Shown piece by piece: positions 36,446-45,007 of a DNA stretch of 64,000 nt. The notes below the pieces were generated by a model. That model ran no database searches. It was given only the letters and a program-made list of their open reading frames with translations, and was not told the origin of the DNA. The stretch covers positions 124,001 to 188,000 of the forward strand of contig CAAFUF010000034.1 of assembly GCA_900766135.1 (NCBI GenBank). Direction: 5' to 3'. The position numbers and the translations under genes are program-made. Within the stretch, counting starts at the first letter, position 1. Each line of letters opens with the position of its first letter. The stretch comes from Paenibacillaceae bacterium. Its GTDB lineage: Bacteria > Bacillota > Bacilli > Paenibacillales > Paenibacillaceae.

Positions 36446-36460
36446 TACAGTATTACTGTA
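36446..36460. promoter_or_regulatory. Palindrome upstream of atp operon
   Basis: TACAGTA-T-TACTGTA, about 75 bp upstream of the atp -35 box; possible operator or remnant terminator. Confidence 0.3.
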
Positions 36461-36535
36461 CGCTGTATGCGTTTTAATCAGGATTGCAAGGGCAAATTTG
36501 GCATTTCAAAGCTTTAAATCACTAAAAAACCTCAA

Positions 36536-36565
36536 TTGACAAGATCTCTTCACAATTAGTAAAAT
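36536..36565 (+). promoter_or_regulatory. SigA promoter of atp operon
   Basis: Consensus TTGACA, 18-bp spacer, TAAAAT (36560-36565). Confidence 0.8.
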
Positions 36566-36591
36566 AAATTGGGATTATTAGGGTGATTGAA

Positions 36592-36837
36592 ATGGAAGAC
36601 CCGACAAAACCTGGTAAAAACGACAACGGCGTGTGGAAGGCTGTCGCTGTGGTAACCGCTTTAGGAACGAATTTTGCCGTGTGTGCCGTAGGAGGTTACT
36701 TCCTCGGCTCCTGGATGGATAAGCTGTGGTTCAAGAACGGCCTGGGCATCGGTCTGGGCGTCTTGATCGGCATTGCAGCGGGAATCCTGGGCATCGTCGC
36801 TCTGATCAAGTCGGTTGTGGGGGGAAATAATGGATGA
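36592..36837 (+). CDS. AtpZ/AtpI-family small membrane protein, 81 aa
   Basis: Two-helix protein that opens atp operons and is linked to Mg/Ca transport or c-ring assembly. Helices at about 15-36 and 46-72, with the family's GGYFLGSWMD loop. ATG 36592 chosen; a GTG at 36583 is in frame. It overlaps atpI by 8 bp. Confidence 0.82.
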   Translation: MEDPTKPGKNDNGVWKAVAVVTALGTNFAVCAVGGYFLGSWMDKLWFKNGLGIGLGVLIGIAAGILGIVALIKSVVGGNNG

Positions 36838-37204
36838 GCTGTCGAAATACAGCCGTGCTTTGACAGCCGGAACCCTAGGTTTTTTGGCCCTGTGTTTTCT
36901 CGGAGGCGCTTTATTGCCGGAGGTACAAAGCATTATGCTTGGCATAGCGCTCGGCTCGGCGGTAAGCTGGATTAATGCGGTTTACCTCGGCCGCAAGGTC
37001 CGGCAGGTGCTGGATGCCGCGGTAAACGGCGGTTCGAAACGGTTGAACATGGGGTTTCTGACCCGTACGGCACTGGCGGTTCTGGCGGTATTTGCCGCTA
37101 TGAAATTTCCGCAGCACCTCAATGTGTATGCGGTTGCCGGCAGTCTGGTTTTTGCGCAATTTTTTCTTCTTTTTATAGGCATTCGTTTTTCTCGTAAGCC
37201 TTAG
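36830..37204 (+). CDS. atpI: ATP synthase subunit I, 124 aa
   Basis: Four-helix membrane protein aiding c-ring assembly. ATG 36830 follows GGGGGGAAAT and lies inside the end of the preceding gene, so the two are coupled. Ends with the basic IRFSRKP. Confidence 0.82.
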   Translation: MDELSKYSRALTAGTLGFLALCFLGGALLPEVQSIMLGIALGSAVSWINAVYLGRKVRQVLDAAVNGGSKRLNMGFLTRTALAVLAVFAAMKFPQHLNVYAVAGSLVFAQFFLLFIGIRFSRKP

Positions 37205-37241
37205 GCTGGAAACATTCAACTTGGAATGGGGGTGAGAAAAC

Positions 37242-38063
37242 ATGCATGAAGCTCCGGTCATAGAATTGGGCGGCCTACATATAGACCTGTCCGTTATTTT
37301 GATGCTGGTGGTGACCTGCACGATCGTGTTCGTTGTTGCCCGCCTGGCGACGCGGAACTTATCCGTAGAGAATCCCGGGAAGTTGCAAAATTTCTTGGAA
37401 TGGGCGGTCGAATTCGTACAGAACATGATTTCCAGCACCATGGATCTAAAGAAAGGGAAACCATTTCTCTCCTTGGCCATGACGATGATTATGTTTATTT
37501 TTGTCGCAAATATGCTCGGACTTCCGTTTGGTGTCGTCACAGAGTATCATGATCCGGCAAAAGCAACGATCTTCGGTCAGGAGATTACCTCGGTGACCAC
37601 GGTGCTTGCGGAAGAACACGAGAAACACCCGGGTGAGGAGGCTCATGCCGAGGTGGCCTGGTGGAAATCGCCGACGGCCGATCTCAGCGTGACGATGGCG
37701 CTTGCCTTGCTGGTATTCGTAATATCTCACGGTCTTGGGATGATTAAGAATACCAAAAATTATTTCAAGCATTACGTACAACCGTATCCGTTTTTCCTTC
37801 CGATTAACATCATCGAGCAGCTGTCGAAGCTGCTGACGCATGGCGTTCGTCTATACGCGAACATCTTCGCGGGCGAGGTCCTGATCTCCACGATCATGAC
37901 TTTGGCCAAAGCAAGCGTGGTCGGTGCGATCTTCTCCGTTCCGCTGCTGATGGTTTGGGACGGTTTCAGCATTTTCGTCGGCGCGATCCAAGCGTTTGTC
38001 TTCGTCATCTTGATGATGGTGTACATCTCGCAGAACCTCGAAAGTCACGAGGAAGAGCATTAA
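37242..38063 (+). CDS. atpB: ATP synthase Fo subunit a, 273 aa
   Basis: Forms the proton half-channels. The essential Arg is in LLTHGVRLYANIFAGEVL; C-terminal VFVILMMVYI is typical. Residues 100-140 carry an unusual Glu/His-rich loop (AEEHEKHPGEEAHAE). Confidence 0.95.
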   Translation: MHEAPVIELGGLHIDLSVILMLVVTCTIVFVVARLATRNLSVENPGKLQNFLEWAVEFVQNMISSTMDLKKGKPFLSLAMTMIMFIFVANMLGLPFGVVTEYHDPAKATIFGQEITSVTTVLAEEHEKHPGEEAHAEVAWWKSPTADLSVTMALALLVFVISHGLGMIKNTKNYFKHYVQPYPFFLPINIIEQLSKLLTHGVRLYANIFAGEVLISTIMTLAKASVVGAIFSVPLLMVWDGFSIFVGAIQAFVFVILMMVYISQNLESHEEEH

Positions 38064-38184
38064 ACGGGCGAGCTTTGGTACCCGCGTTTCAAAGATAATC
38101 TAAGTTTCAAGTTACGGATTGAAGAACGTCTTCAACCTGACTGAACTATAAAATTTGATTTTACATTTAAGGAGGATATACACA

Positions 38185-38409
38185 ATGGGAGCAATGGCAT
38201 TATTGGCAGCAGCTATCGTAGCAGGTTTGGGCGCGTTCGGCGCAGCGCTGGGTAACGGTATGGTTATCAGCAAAACGGTCGAAGGGATCGCGCGTCAACC
38301 TGAAGCGAAGTCCACTCTGCAAACGACGATGTTTATCGGCGTAGGTTTGATCGAGGTACTTCCGATCATCGGCGTGGTCCTGGCGTTCATGTTCTTTGGT
38401 CAGGCTTAA
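38185..38409 (+). CDS. atpE: ATP synthase Fo subunit c, 74 aa
   Basis: Two-helix proteolipid of the rotor ring. Polar loop ARQPE at about 40-44; ion-carrying Glu in GVGLIEVLPIIGVV. No Na-type ligand set is evident, so H+ is likely. AAGGAGG before ATG 38185. Confidence 0.95.
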   Translation: MGAMALLAAAIVAGLGAFGAALGNGMVISKTVEGIARQPEAKSTLQTTMFIGVGLIEVLPIIGVVLAFMFFGQA

Positions 38410-38436
38410 TAGAATTTTCAAAAAAGAAATGGCGGG

Positions 38437-38466
38437 GAAGGCCACAGCCGTCCACGCCTTCTTTTT
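38437..38466 (+). terminator. Attenuator-like hairpin between atpE and atpF
   Basis: GAAGGC (38437-38442) and GCCTTC (38456-38461) enclose a 13-nt loop and are followed by TTTTT. It could lower transcription of downstream genes relative to atpE. Confidence 0.5.
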
Positions 38467-38523
38467 AGCCCAGGGCGGGCGAAACGCGAATGCGGATAGG
38501 CTTCGGAAAGGAGTGACTTAAGT

Positions 38524-39012
38524 TTGGAAATCGTATGGGAAAACACCGTCATCGCGTTGATCGCGATCGGGATTTTATACTTCTTGTTAAACAAATACGC
38601 TTTCGGTCCGTTGTTTTCCGTGATGGAAAAACGCCGTGAACTCGTGCAGCAGCAGCTGAGCGAAGCGGCGCAGACTCGCGAGCAGGCAACTGCCTTTGTG
38701 GAGGAGCAAAAAGCGGCCCTCCAGCAAGCGCGCAAAGAGGCGTATGACATTATCGAGCAATCCAAGCAAACCAGCAGCAAGCAAGCGGCTCAAATGCTGG
38801 AGCAAGCCAAGGACGAAGCTTCTCGCTTGAAAGAGGAAGCGGTGCGCGACATTCAGAACGAGAAGAACCGTGCCGTGGAACAGCTTCGCAGCGAAGTCGG
38901 CGCCGTATCGGTGAAGATCGCGTCCAAGCTGATCGAGAAGGAAGTCAGCGAAGAAGGCGTTCAAGGCGAACTGGTCGACAAGTACCTTAAAGAGGTCGGT
39001 GGCCGCTCATGA
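38524..39012 (+). CDS. atpF: ATP synthase Fo subunit b, 162 aa
   Basis: One N-terminal membrane helix (about 5-24), then a long charged coiled coil forming the peripheral stalk. TTG start with AAAGGAGTG 9 bases upstream; overlaps atpH by 4 bp (ATGA). Confidence 0.94.
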   Translation: MEIVWENTVIALIAIGILYFLLNKYAFGPLFSVMEKRRELVQQQLSEAAQTREQATAFVEEQKAALQQARKEAYDIIEQSKQTSSKQAAQMLEQAKDEASRLKEEAVRDIQNEKNRAVEQLRSEVGAVSVKIASKLIEKEVSEEGVQGELVDKYLKEVGGRS

Positions 39013-39557
39013 GCCGCGAGACCGTAGCCGCAAAACGGTATGCCAAAGCGTTGTATGAAATCGCTGCGGCGGAAGGGCGGACGCTGGAGGTCGAAGAAGA
39101 ACTGAAGGCGCTGGCGGCAGCTTTTCAGGCAGGGGATGACATCGAGCATTTCATCGCCTCGCCGAAGATTACGGAAACCGCCAAATGGGACGCCATTTCC
39201 CGCGCGATTGAAGGGAAACTGTCCAAACCCGTGGTATCGACGGTGAAGCTTCTGGTGGAACGCGGAAGAATCGGGCTTTTGCCAGAGCTGGTTGACGCTT
39301 ACGTGAGCATTTCCGGCGAAGCGCTGGGGCTTGCGAATGCGGTGGTTACAACCACGTATCCGCTGAACGAGGACGAGAAGCAGCAGGTCGCTGCGGAGTT
39401 TGGTGCCCTCGTGAACAAGAAGATTCGGGTCGAAAATGTGATCGACAAATCGTTGCTCGGCGGGATGAAAGTGCGGATCGGCGATACGTTGTACGATGGA
39501 AGCTTGGCCGGGAAACTGGAACGGCTCGAAAAGTCTTTTCGAAGACAAGCACTGTAG
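39009..39557 (+). CDS. atpH: ATP synthase F1 subunit delta, 182 aa
   Basis: Stalk cap linking b to alpha. Signatures AKRYAKALYEIA and C-terminal DKSLLGGMKVRIGDTLYDGS. Confidence 0.95.
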   Translation: MSRETVAAKRYAKALYEIAAAEGRTLEVEEELKALAAAFQAGDDIEHFIASPKITETAKWDAISRAIEGKLSKPVVSTVKLLVERGRIGLLPELVDAYVSISGEALGLANAVVTTTYPLNEDEKQQVAAEFGALVNKKIRVENVIDKSLLGGMKVRIGDTLYDGSLAGKLERLEKSFRRQAL

Positions 39558-39572
39558 ATAGGGGTGAAACAC

Positions 39573-41087
39573 TTGAGTATCAGACCTGAAGAGATCAGTA
39601 CACTGATTAAAAGTCAGATCGAACAATATAAATCGGAAATCGAAGTGGCCGAAGTCGGCACCGTTATTCAAGTTGGTGACGGTATCGCCCGTGTCCACGG
39701 ACTAGAGAACGCCATGGCGAACGAGCTGCTTGAGTTTGAGAACGGCGTTTTTGGTCTTGCCCTTAACTTGGAAGAAAGCAACGTCGGTGTCGTTATCCTC
39801 GGCCCTTACAGCGAAATCCGCGAAGGCGACCAAGTGAAACGGACCGGCCAAATCATGCAGGTTCCGGTAGGCGAGGCGATGTTGGGCCGCGTCGTGAACC
39901 CGCTGGGTCAGCCGATTGACGGCAAAGGACCGATCGAAACGACGGAGTTCCGTCCCGTCGAAAATAACGCTCCAGGCGTTATCGATCGGAAATCGGTTCA
40001 TGAACCGATGCAAACCGGGATCAAAGCCATCGACTCGATGGTTCCGATCGGCCGCGGACAACGGGAACTGATCATCGGTGACCGTCAAACCGGTAAAACG
40101 GCGATTGCCATCGATACGATCATCAACCAAAAAGGCAACGGCGTGAAATGTATTTACGTCGCCATCGGCCAAAAGCAATCCACCGTCGTGAACGTCGTGG
40201 AAACCCTTCGTCGCCATGGTGCGCTGGATTACACCATCGTGGTTTCGGCTTCCGCATCGGAACCGTCGCCGCTCCTCTACATCGCGCCTTATGCCGGTGT
40301 AGCTATGGCCGAGTACTTCATGTACAAAGGCGAGCATGTCTTGATCATCTATGACGACTTGTCGAAGCAAGCTGCGGCTTACCGCGAATTGTCCTTGCTG
40401 CTTCGCCGTCCGCCGGGCCGCGAGGCGTTCCCTGGCGACGTCTTCTACTTGCACTCCCGTCTGCTGGAACGTGCGGCCAAATTGAGCGACGAGCTCGGCG
40501 GCGGATCGATCACGGCGCTTCCGTTTATCGAAACGCAAGCTTCCGACGTATCGGCCTACATTCCGACGAACGTGATTTCGATTACGGACGGCCAGATCTT
40601 CTTGGAATCCGACCTGTTCTACTCCGGTCAACGTCCGGCGGTTAACGTAGGTATTTCCGTATCCCGGGTCGGCGGCTCCGCGCAAATCAAGGCGATGAAG
40701 AAGGTTGCCGGTACCCTGCGTCTGGACCTTGCCCAATACCGCGAGCTTCAAGCGTTCTCCCAGTTCGGTTCCGATCTGGATAAATCGACGCAAGCCCGGT
40801 TGACCCGCGGTTCGCGGATGATGGAAATCCTGAAGCAAGGCGTCAACCAACCGCTGGCTGTCGAACTTCAAGTTGTCAGCTTGTATACGGCGGTCAAAGG
40901 TTACCTGGATGACATTCCGCTTGCCGACGTACGCCGGTTCGAAACGGAATTCCTGTCCTTTATCCAAAATCAGCATGGCGAAGTGCTGCAATCGATCCGC
41001 GACACCAAGGATCTGACCGCAGACAACGAAACCAAGCTGAAAGAAGTGATCGAGCAATTCAAACGCGGTTTCGCGACAACGGCATAA
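39573..41087 (+). CDS. atpA: ATP synthase F1 subunit alpha, 504 aa
   Basis: Regulatory nucleotide-binding subunit. Walker A GDRQTGKTAI, arginine-finger region SVSRVGGSAQIKAMK. TTG start at 39573 (MSIRPEEISTLIK) with AGGGGTG 7 bases upstream; an upstream GTG at 39564 lies in the RBS. Confidence 0.97.
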   Translation: MSIRPEEISTLIKSQIEQYKSEIEVAEVGTVIQVGDGIARVHGLENAMANELLEFENGVFGLALNLEESNVGVVILGPYSEIREGDQVKRTGQIMQVPVGEAMLGRVVNPLGQPIDGKGPIETTEFRPVENNAPGVIDRKSVHEPMQTGIKAIDSMVPIGRGQRELIIGDRQTGKTAIAIDTIINQKGNGVKCIYVAIGQKQSTVVNVVETLRRHGALDYTIVVSASASEPSPLLYIAPYAGVAMAEYFMYKGEHVLIIYDDLSKQAAAYRELSLLLRRPPGREAFPGDVFYLHSRLLERAAKLSDELGGGSITALPFIETQASDVSAYIPTNVISITDGQIFLESDLFYSGQRPAVNVGISVSRVGGSAQIKAMKKVAGTLRLDLAQYRELQAFSQFGSDLDKSTQARLTRGSRMMEILKQGVNQPLAVELQVVSLYTAVKGYLDDIPLADVRRFETEFLSFIQNQHGEVLQSIRDTKDLTADNETKLKEVIEQFKRGFATTA

Positions 41088-41429
41088 AGATGTCTTGCGG
41101 CACAAACCGGCCTTGGCTAAGCGCAACGCCGGTTTACGCCTGTGTGTAAAAAATACTTTGGCGATGCCAATTGCTAGAGTGAAACCTAATGGGTCTTTCG
41201 GCAAGAGGATGAAAATGATTCTGGAGAAGCGAAGCGTTCGCCTTTGTGAGCGGATTTCTACATTGTTAGTACATTCAGGAAATCCGCGAGCAACAGCGAT
41301 CGTAAGAACATTTCATTCTCACCGCCCCTATAGACCCAAATGGTTTGCGCCAAAGCTTGGCCACGCCAAAGTTAAGCAATGCTTACGAAGCTAGTTTTGG
41401 CTCTGCCAAAACTTTAAGGTGGTGAAATC
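41088..41429 (+). other. 342-bp non-coding gap between atpA and atpG with hairpins
   Basis: Unusually long for an atp operon. A foldback pairs GCGGATTTC (near 41244) with GAAATCCGC (near 41280) and continues imperfectly outward for about 20 bp. A perfect hairpin AGTTTTGGC-TCT-GCCAAAACT (41393-41413) abuts the atpG RBS, and TTGGC/GCCAA recurs nearby. A 99-codon open frame (41095-41394) has no protein-like features. Confidence 0.55.
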
Positions 41430-42293
41430 ATGGCAAAAGGGATGCGCGAAATCAAGCGTCAGATCAAAAGCGTTCAGAACACCCGGCAAATCACCAAAGC
41501 GATGGAAATGGTAGCTTCGGCGAAGCTGCGCAAAGCGCAGGAGAGAGCGCAAGCCTCCCGGCCTTACGCGGAGAAGCTGAAAGAAGTCGTTTCCAGCATC
41601 GCAGCCGCCTCCCAAGGCGTCAGCCATCCGATGCTCGTGACGCGTCCGGTGAAGCGGACCGCTTATATCGTGATTACGTCTGACGGCGGTTTGGTCGGCG
41701 GATATAACGCGAATATTTTGCGGAAAGTGACGGATCTGGTCCGTACCCGCCACGCTTCTTCCTCGGAATACGAACTTTTCGTGATCGGCCGCAAAGGGCG
41801 AGATTATTTGAAACGCCGCAAATATCCGGTGGTCCACGAAGTGACCGAGCTTTCGGATACGCCGAGATTCGCGGACATCAAGTCTTTGACCTATGCAGCG
41901 GTGCAAGGGTTCGAAACCGAACAATTCGACGAAATTTACGTTTGCTATAACCGATTCGTTAATGCGATTACCCAACTGCCAACGGTGGAGCGTCTGCTTC
42001 CGTTTGACTCTGTTGAGCAAGAGGGCCTGGCCAGCAGCTATGAGTATGAACCTTCGCCTGAAGGGGTATTGGAAGTGCTGCTTCCGAAATATGCCGAAAC
42101 ATTGATCTTTGGTGCGCTACTTGACGGCAAGGCGAGTGAGCTGGGCGCGAAAATGACCGCCATGGGCAGTGCGACCAAAAACGCGTCGAAGATGATCAAT
42201 GAACTAACCCTGACGTACAACCGCGCTCGCCAAGCGGCGATTACGCAAGAAATCACGGAGATCGTTGCCGGAGCAAACGCAGCCCAAGGCTAA
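41430..42293 (+). CDS. atpG: ATP synthase F1 subunit gamma, 287 aa
   Basis: Central rotor shaft. N-terminal REIKRQIKSVQNTRQITKAM and C-terminal NRARQAAITQEITEIVAGA helices are canonical. RBS AAGGTGG directly follows a hairpin. Confidence 0.96.
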   Translation: MAKGMREIKRQIKSVQNTRQITKAMEMVASAKLRKAQERAQASRPYAEKLKEVVSSIAAASQGVSHPMLVTRPVKRTAYIVITSDGGLVGGYNANILRKVTDLVRTRHASSSEYELFVIGRKGRDYLKRRKYPVVHEVTELSDTPRFADIKSLTYAAVQGFETEQFDEIYVCYNRFVNAITQLPTVERLLPFDSVEQEGLASSYEYEPSPEGVLEVLLPKYAETLIFGALLDGKASELGAKMTAMGSATKNASKMINELTLTYNRARQAAITQEITEIVAGANAAQG

Positions 42294-42327
42294 TCGATCC
42301 GGAAGCAATTTTAGGAGGGAAACGAAG

Positions 42328-43719
42328 ATGAACAAAGGACGCGTTGTCAGCGTAATGGGTCCGGTTGTTGACATCGAATTTCAGCGCGGTCAACTGCCGG
42401 AAATCTTCAACGCTATAAAAATTGAGAAGCAAGACGACCAGTCTGCGCTGGTTCTGGAAGCTTCCAATCATCTGGGCGACAACCTCGTTCGTTGTATCGC
42501 CATGGCCTCGACGGACGGCCTTGTGCGCGGTACGGAAGCGATCGACTTGGGAGCGCCGATTTCGGTTCCGGTCGGAGAAGCGACGCTCAGCCGCGTGTTT
42601 AACGTGTTGGGCGAACCGATCGACAAGAAAGGCGCAGCCGCTACCGAACTGAAATATCCGATCCACCGCGAACCGCCGAAGTTCGAGGAACTGTCGACGC
42701 AAGCGGAAATGCTGGAAACCGGGATCAAGGTCATCGACCTGTTGGCTCCTTATGCGAAGGGCGGTAAAATCGGCCTGTTCGGCGGCGCCGGCGTAGGTAA
42801 GACCGTAACGATCCAGGAATTGATTCGTAACATCGCGCACGAACACGGCGGGATTTCCGTATTTGCCGGCGTAGGGGAACGTACCCGCGAAGGGAACGAC
42901 CTTTACATGGAAATGACGGAATCCGGTGTTATCGAGAAAACCGCGATGGTATTCGGACAAATGAACGAGCCGCCGGGCGCACGCTTGCGCGTAGCCTTGA
43001 CGGGCCTCACGATGGCCGAATACTTCCGCGACCAAGAAGGCCGCGACGTATTGCTCTTCATCGACAACATCTTCCGGTTTACGCAAGCCGGTTCCGAGGT
43101 TTCCGCTTTGCTCGGACGGATGCCATCCGCAGTAGGTTACCAACCGACGCTGGCGACCGAAATGGGTCAGCTGCAAGAGCGGATCACTTCGACCAAGAAA
43201 GGTTCCGTAACGTCCATCCAAGCCATTTACGTGCCTGCGGATGACTATACTGACCCGGCTCCGGCTACGACGTTTGCTCACTTGGACGCAACGACGAACC
43301 TGGAGCGGAAAATCTCCGAAAAAGGGATTTTCCCGGCCGTGGACCCGCTGGCATCCAGCTCGCGGATTTTGACGCCGGAAATCGTGGGCGAAGAGCACTA
43401 TGCCGTAGCCCAAGGCGTAAAACAAATCTTGGCTCGTTATAAAGAATTGCAGGATATCATCGCCATCCTCGGTATGGATGAGTTGTCCGACGACGATAAA
43501 ACGCTGGTAGCCCGTGCTCGCAAAATCGAACGTTTCCTTTCGCAGCCGTTTAACGTGGCGGAGCAGTTCACGGGGATTCCGGGCAAATACGTGCCGATCG
43601 CCGAAACGGTACGCAGCTTCAAGGAAATTCTGGACGGCAAACACGACGACCTTCCGGAAGCGGCGTTCCTGTTCGTAGGAACGATCGAAGAAGCCGTCGA
43701 GAAGGCAAAAACGCTGTAA
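42328..43719 (+). CDS. atpD: ATP synthase F1 subunit beta, 463 aa
   Basis: Catalytic subunit. Walker A GGAGVGKTV, GERTREGNDL with the catalytic Glu, DELSEED-type loop seen as MDELSDDD. ATG 42328 with AGGAGGG upstream. Confidence 0.98.
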   Translation: MNKGRVVSVMGPVVDIEFQRGQLPEIFNAIKIEKQDDQSALVLEASNHLGDNLVRCIAMASTDGLVRGTEAIDLGAPISVPVGEATLSRVFNVLGEPIDKKGAAATELKYPIHREPPKFEELSTQAEMLETGIKVIDLLAPYAKGGKIGLFGGAGVGKTVTIQELIRNIAHEHGGISVFAGVGERTREGNDLYMEMTESGVIEKTAMVFGQMNEPPGARLRVALTGLTMAEYFRDQEGRDVLLFIDNIFRFTQAGSEVSALLGRMPSAVGYQPTLATEMGQLQERITSTKKGSVTSIQAIYVPADDYTDPAPATTFAHLDATTNLERKISEKGIFPAVDPLASSSRILTPEIVGEEHYAVAQGVKQILARYKELQDIIAILGMDELSDDDKTLVARARKIERFLSQPFNVAEQFTGIPGKYVPIAETVRSFKEILDGKHDDLPEAAFLFVGTIEEAVEKAKTL

Positions 43720-43778
43720 TTCCAAGCCGAATCCGGATGCTTCAGAAATGAACTGTCCCACGAACAGGAGGGATAAAC

Positions 43779-44195
43779 TTGAGCAGCTTTTTATTGGAAA
43801 TCGTTACGCCGGAGCATGTGGTGTTCTCAAAAGAGGTGGACAGCTTGACGGTCCGCGGCCTCGAAGGGGAGCTCGGCATTATGCGGGGCCATATCCCGCT
43901 CGTCACACCGCTGCAAGTTGCTCCGGTGGTCGCGAAGACCGGCAAGGAAACGACGACGATCGCGGTACACGGCGGTTTTATCGAAGTGCAGGGCGATAAA
44001 GTGATCGTGCTTGCCGAGAGCGCAGAGCTGCCGGAGGAGATCGACCTGGAGCGGGCCATTGCCGCCCGTGAACGTGCCGAACGCCGATTGGCGGCTCGCA
44101 GCAACCAGGACCGGGTCGATCATCGCCGCGCGGAGCTGGCGCTGCAAAGGGCGGTTACGCGGATCAACGTATCCAGCAACCGCAATAAGCAATAG
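43779..44195 (+). CDS. atpC: ATP synthase F1 subunit epsilon, 138 aa
   Basis: Beta-sandwich (about 1-85; LEGELGIMRGHIPLVTPL) plus a C-terminal helical hairpin that inhibits hydrolysis. TTG start with CAGGAGGG. Confidence 0.94.
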   Translation: MSSFLLEIVTPEHVVFSKEVDSLTVRGLEGELGIMRGHIPLVTPLQVAPVVAKTGKETTTIAVHGGFIEVQGDKVIVLAESAELPEEIDLERAIAARERAERRLAARSNQDRVDHRRAELALQRAVTRINVSSNRNKQ

Positions 44196-44208
44196 AATGA
44201 TGGATAAC

Positions 44209-44235
44209 GGGCACCTCTTGGGGTGCCTGTTTTTC
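44209..44235 (+). terminator. Terminator of atp operon
   Basis: GGGCACC/GGGTGCC stem followed by TGTTTTTC. Confidence 0.8.
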
Positions 44236-44313
44236 ATTCAGAATGACGTTACGCTGATATTTAGGTAATAGTTGAAATTGGAAGCCTTTGCAGGGCAAAG
44301 AAAAGCTGGATTA

Positions 44314-44342
44314 TTGCTGCGATGGCAAGTATGATATATAAG
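44314..44342 (+). promoter_or_regulatory. SigA-like promoter of DUF1146 gene
   Basis: TTGCTG, 17-bp spacer, TATAAG. Confidence 0.45.
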
Positions 44343-44471
44343 GTCTATATTTTTACAAGTTCATAACCGATATATATTACGTGTTGTGAAACTTGGTTCA
44401 TGCGTAAAAAGATGAGGATTAACCGTTTAGGTACTTGCTGCATAAATATAAACGTGATGGGGGATTTAGTC

Positions 44472-44726
44472 ATGAATCCGGTCGACCAGGTAGCGGCTTC
44501 TGTCGGTGTGGGCGGCTTGACGGCCATCCTCGTCTCCTTGGCATGCATCGCGCTGTCATGGTGGGCGCTGCAGAACTTGAAGCTGGACTTGTTCATCCGC
44601 CACCCCAAGGGACCGCAAGGCAAGCTGCTGCAGCTGCTGCTGGCGGTGGTACTGGGCCGTTTTGTAGCCGCTTTTGTGATGGAATATTGGGGTTATACCC
44701 AAATGTTGAAGTACATGTTTGGATGA
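44472..44726 (+). CDS. DUF1146 family membrane protein (YwzB-like), 84 aa
   Basis: Two helices (about 10-30 and 52-72) around LQNLKLDLFIRHPKGPQGKL, the family's conserved centre. ATG 44472 has GGGGGAT 6 bases upstream. YwzB occupies this place, between atpC and murA, in Bacillus. Function unknown. Confidence 0.82.
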   Translation: MNPVDQVAASVGVGGLTAILVSLACIALSWWALQNLKLDLFIRHPKGPQGKLLQLLLAVVLGRFVAAFVMEYWGYTQMLKYMFG

Positions 44727-44903
44727 AGTTGAAATGGATGTCGTGGGGTTAGATTGTAAACAGATCAGGAAGTAAATTGTCGAATAACATCATTTCATTG
44801 TGTCAACAATGGTGAGTAAGGACTACGACTCGAGAGCATGTCCATAGACGGGGCAAGAGGCGATTTCTGCGCCAAAACACGCTTTTTCGACAGGATTAGA
44901 GCC

Positions 44904-44933
44904 TTGTGTGCCTTAAATGACCGGTGATATGAT
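44904..44933 (+). promoter_or_regulatory. SigA promoter of murA
   Basis: TTGTGT, 18-bp spacer, TATGAT with an extended TGA. Confidence 0.5.
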
Positions 44934-45007
44934 GAAATTTAGGGAATGAACAGGTTAATCTTTTTCCAAATCGGGAAAAAAGTGAAAATGAACGCGCGGA
45001 GGGAACC

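Noticed and set aside
39702..41204. 500-codon minus-strand open frame opposite atpA
   Set aside because: Antisense to a highly conserved gene with codon-bias origin.
41095..41394. 99-codon open frame between atpA and atpG
   Set aside because: No RBS, no recognisable domain, and it overlays hairpins.
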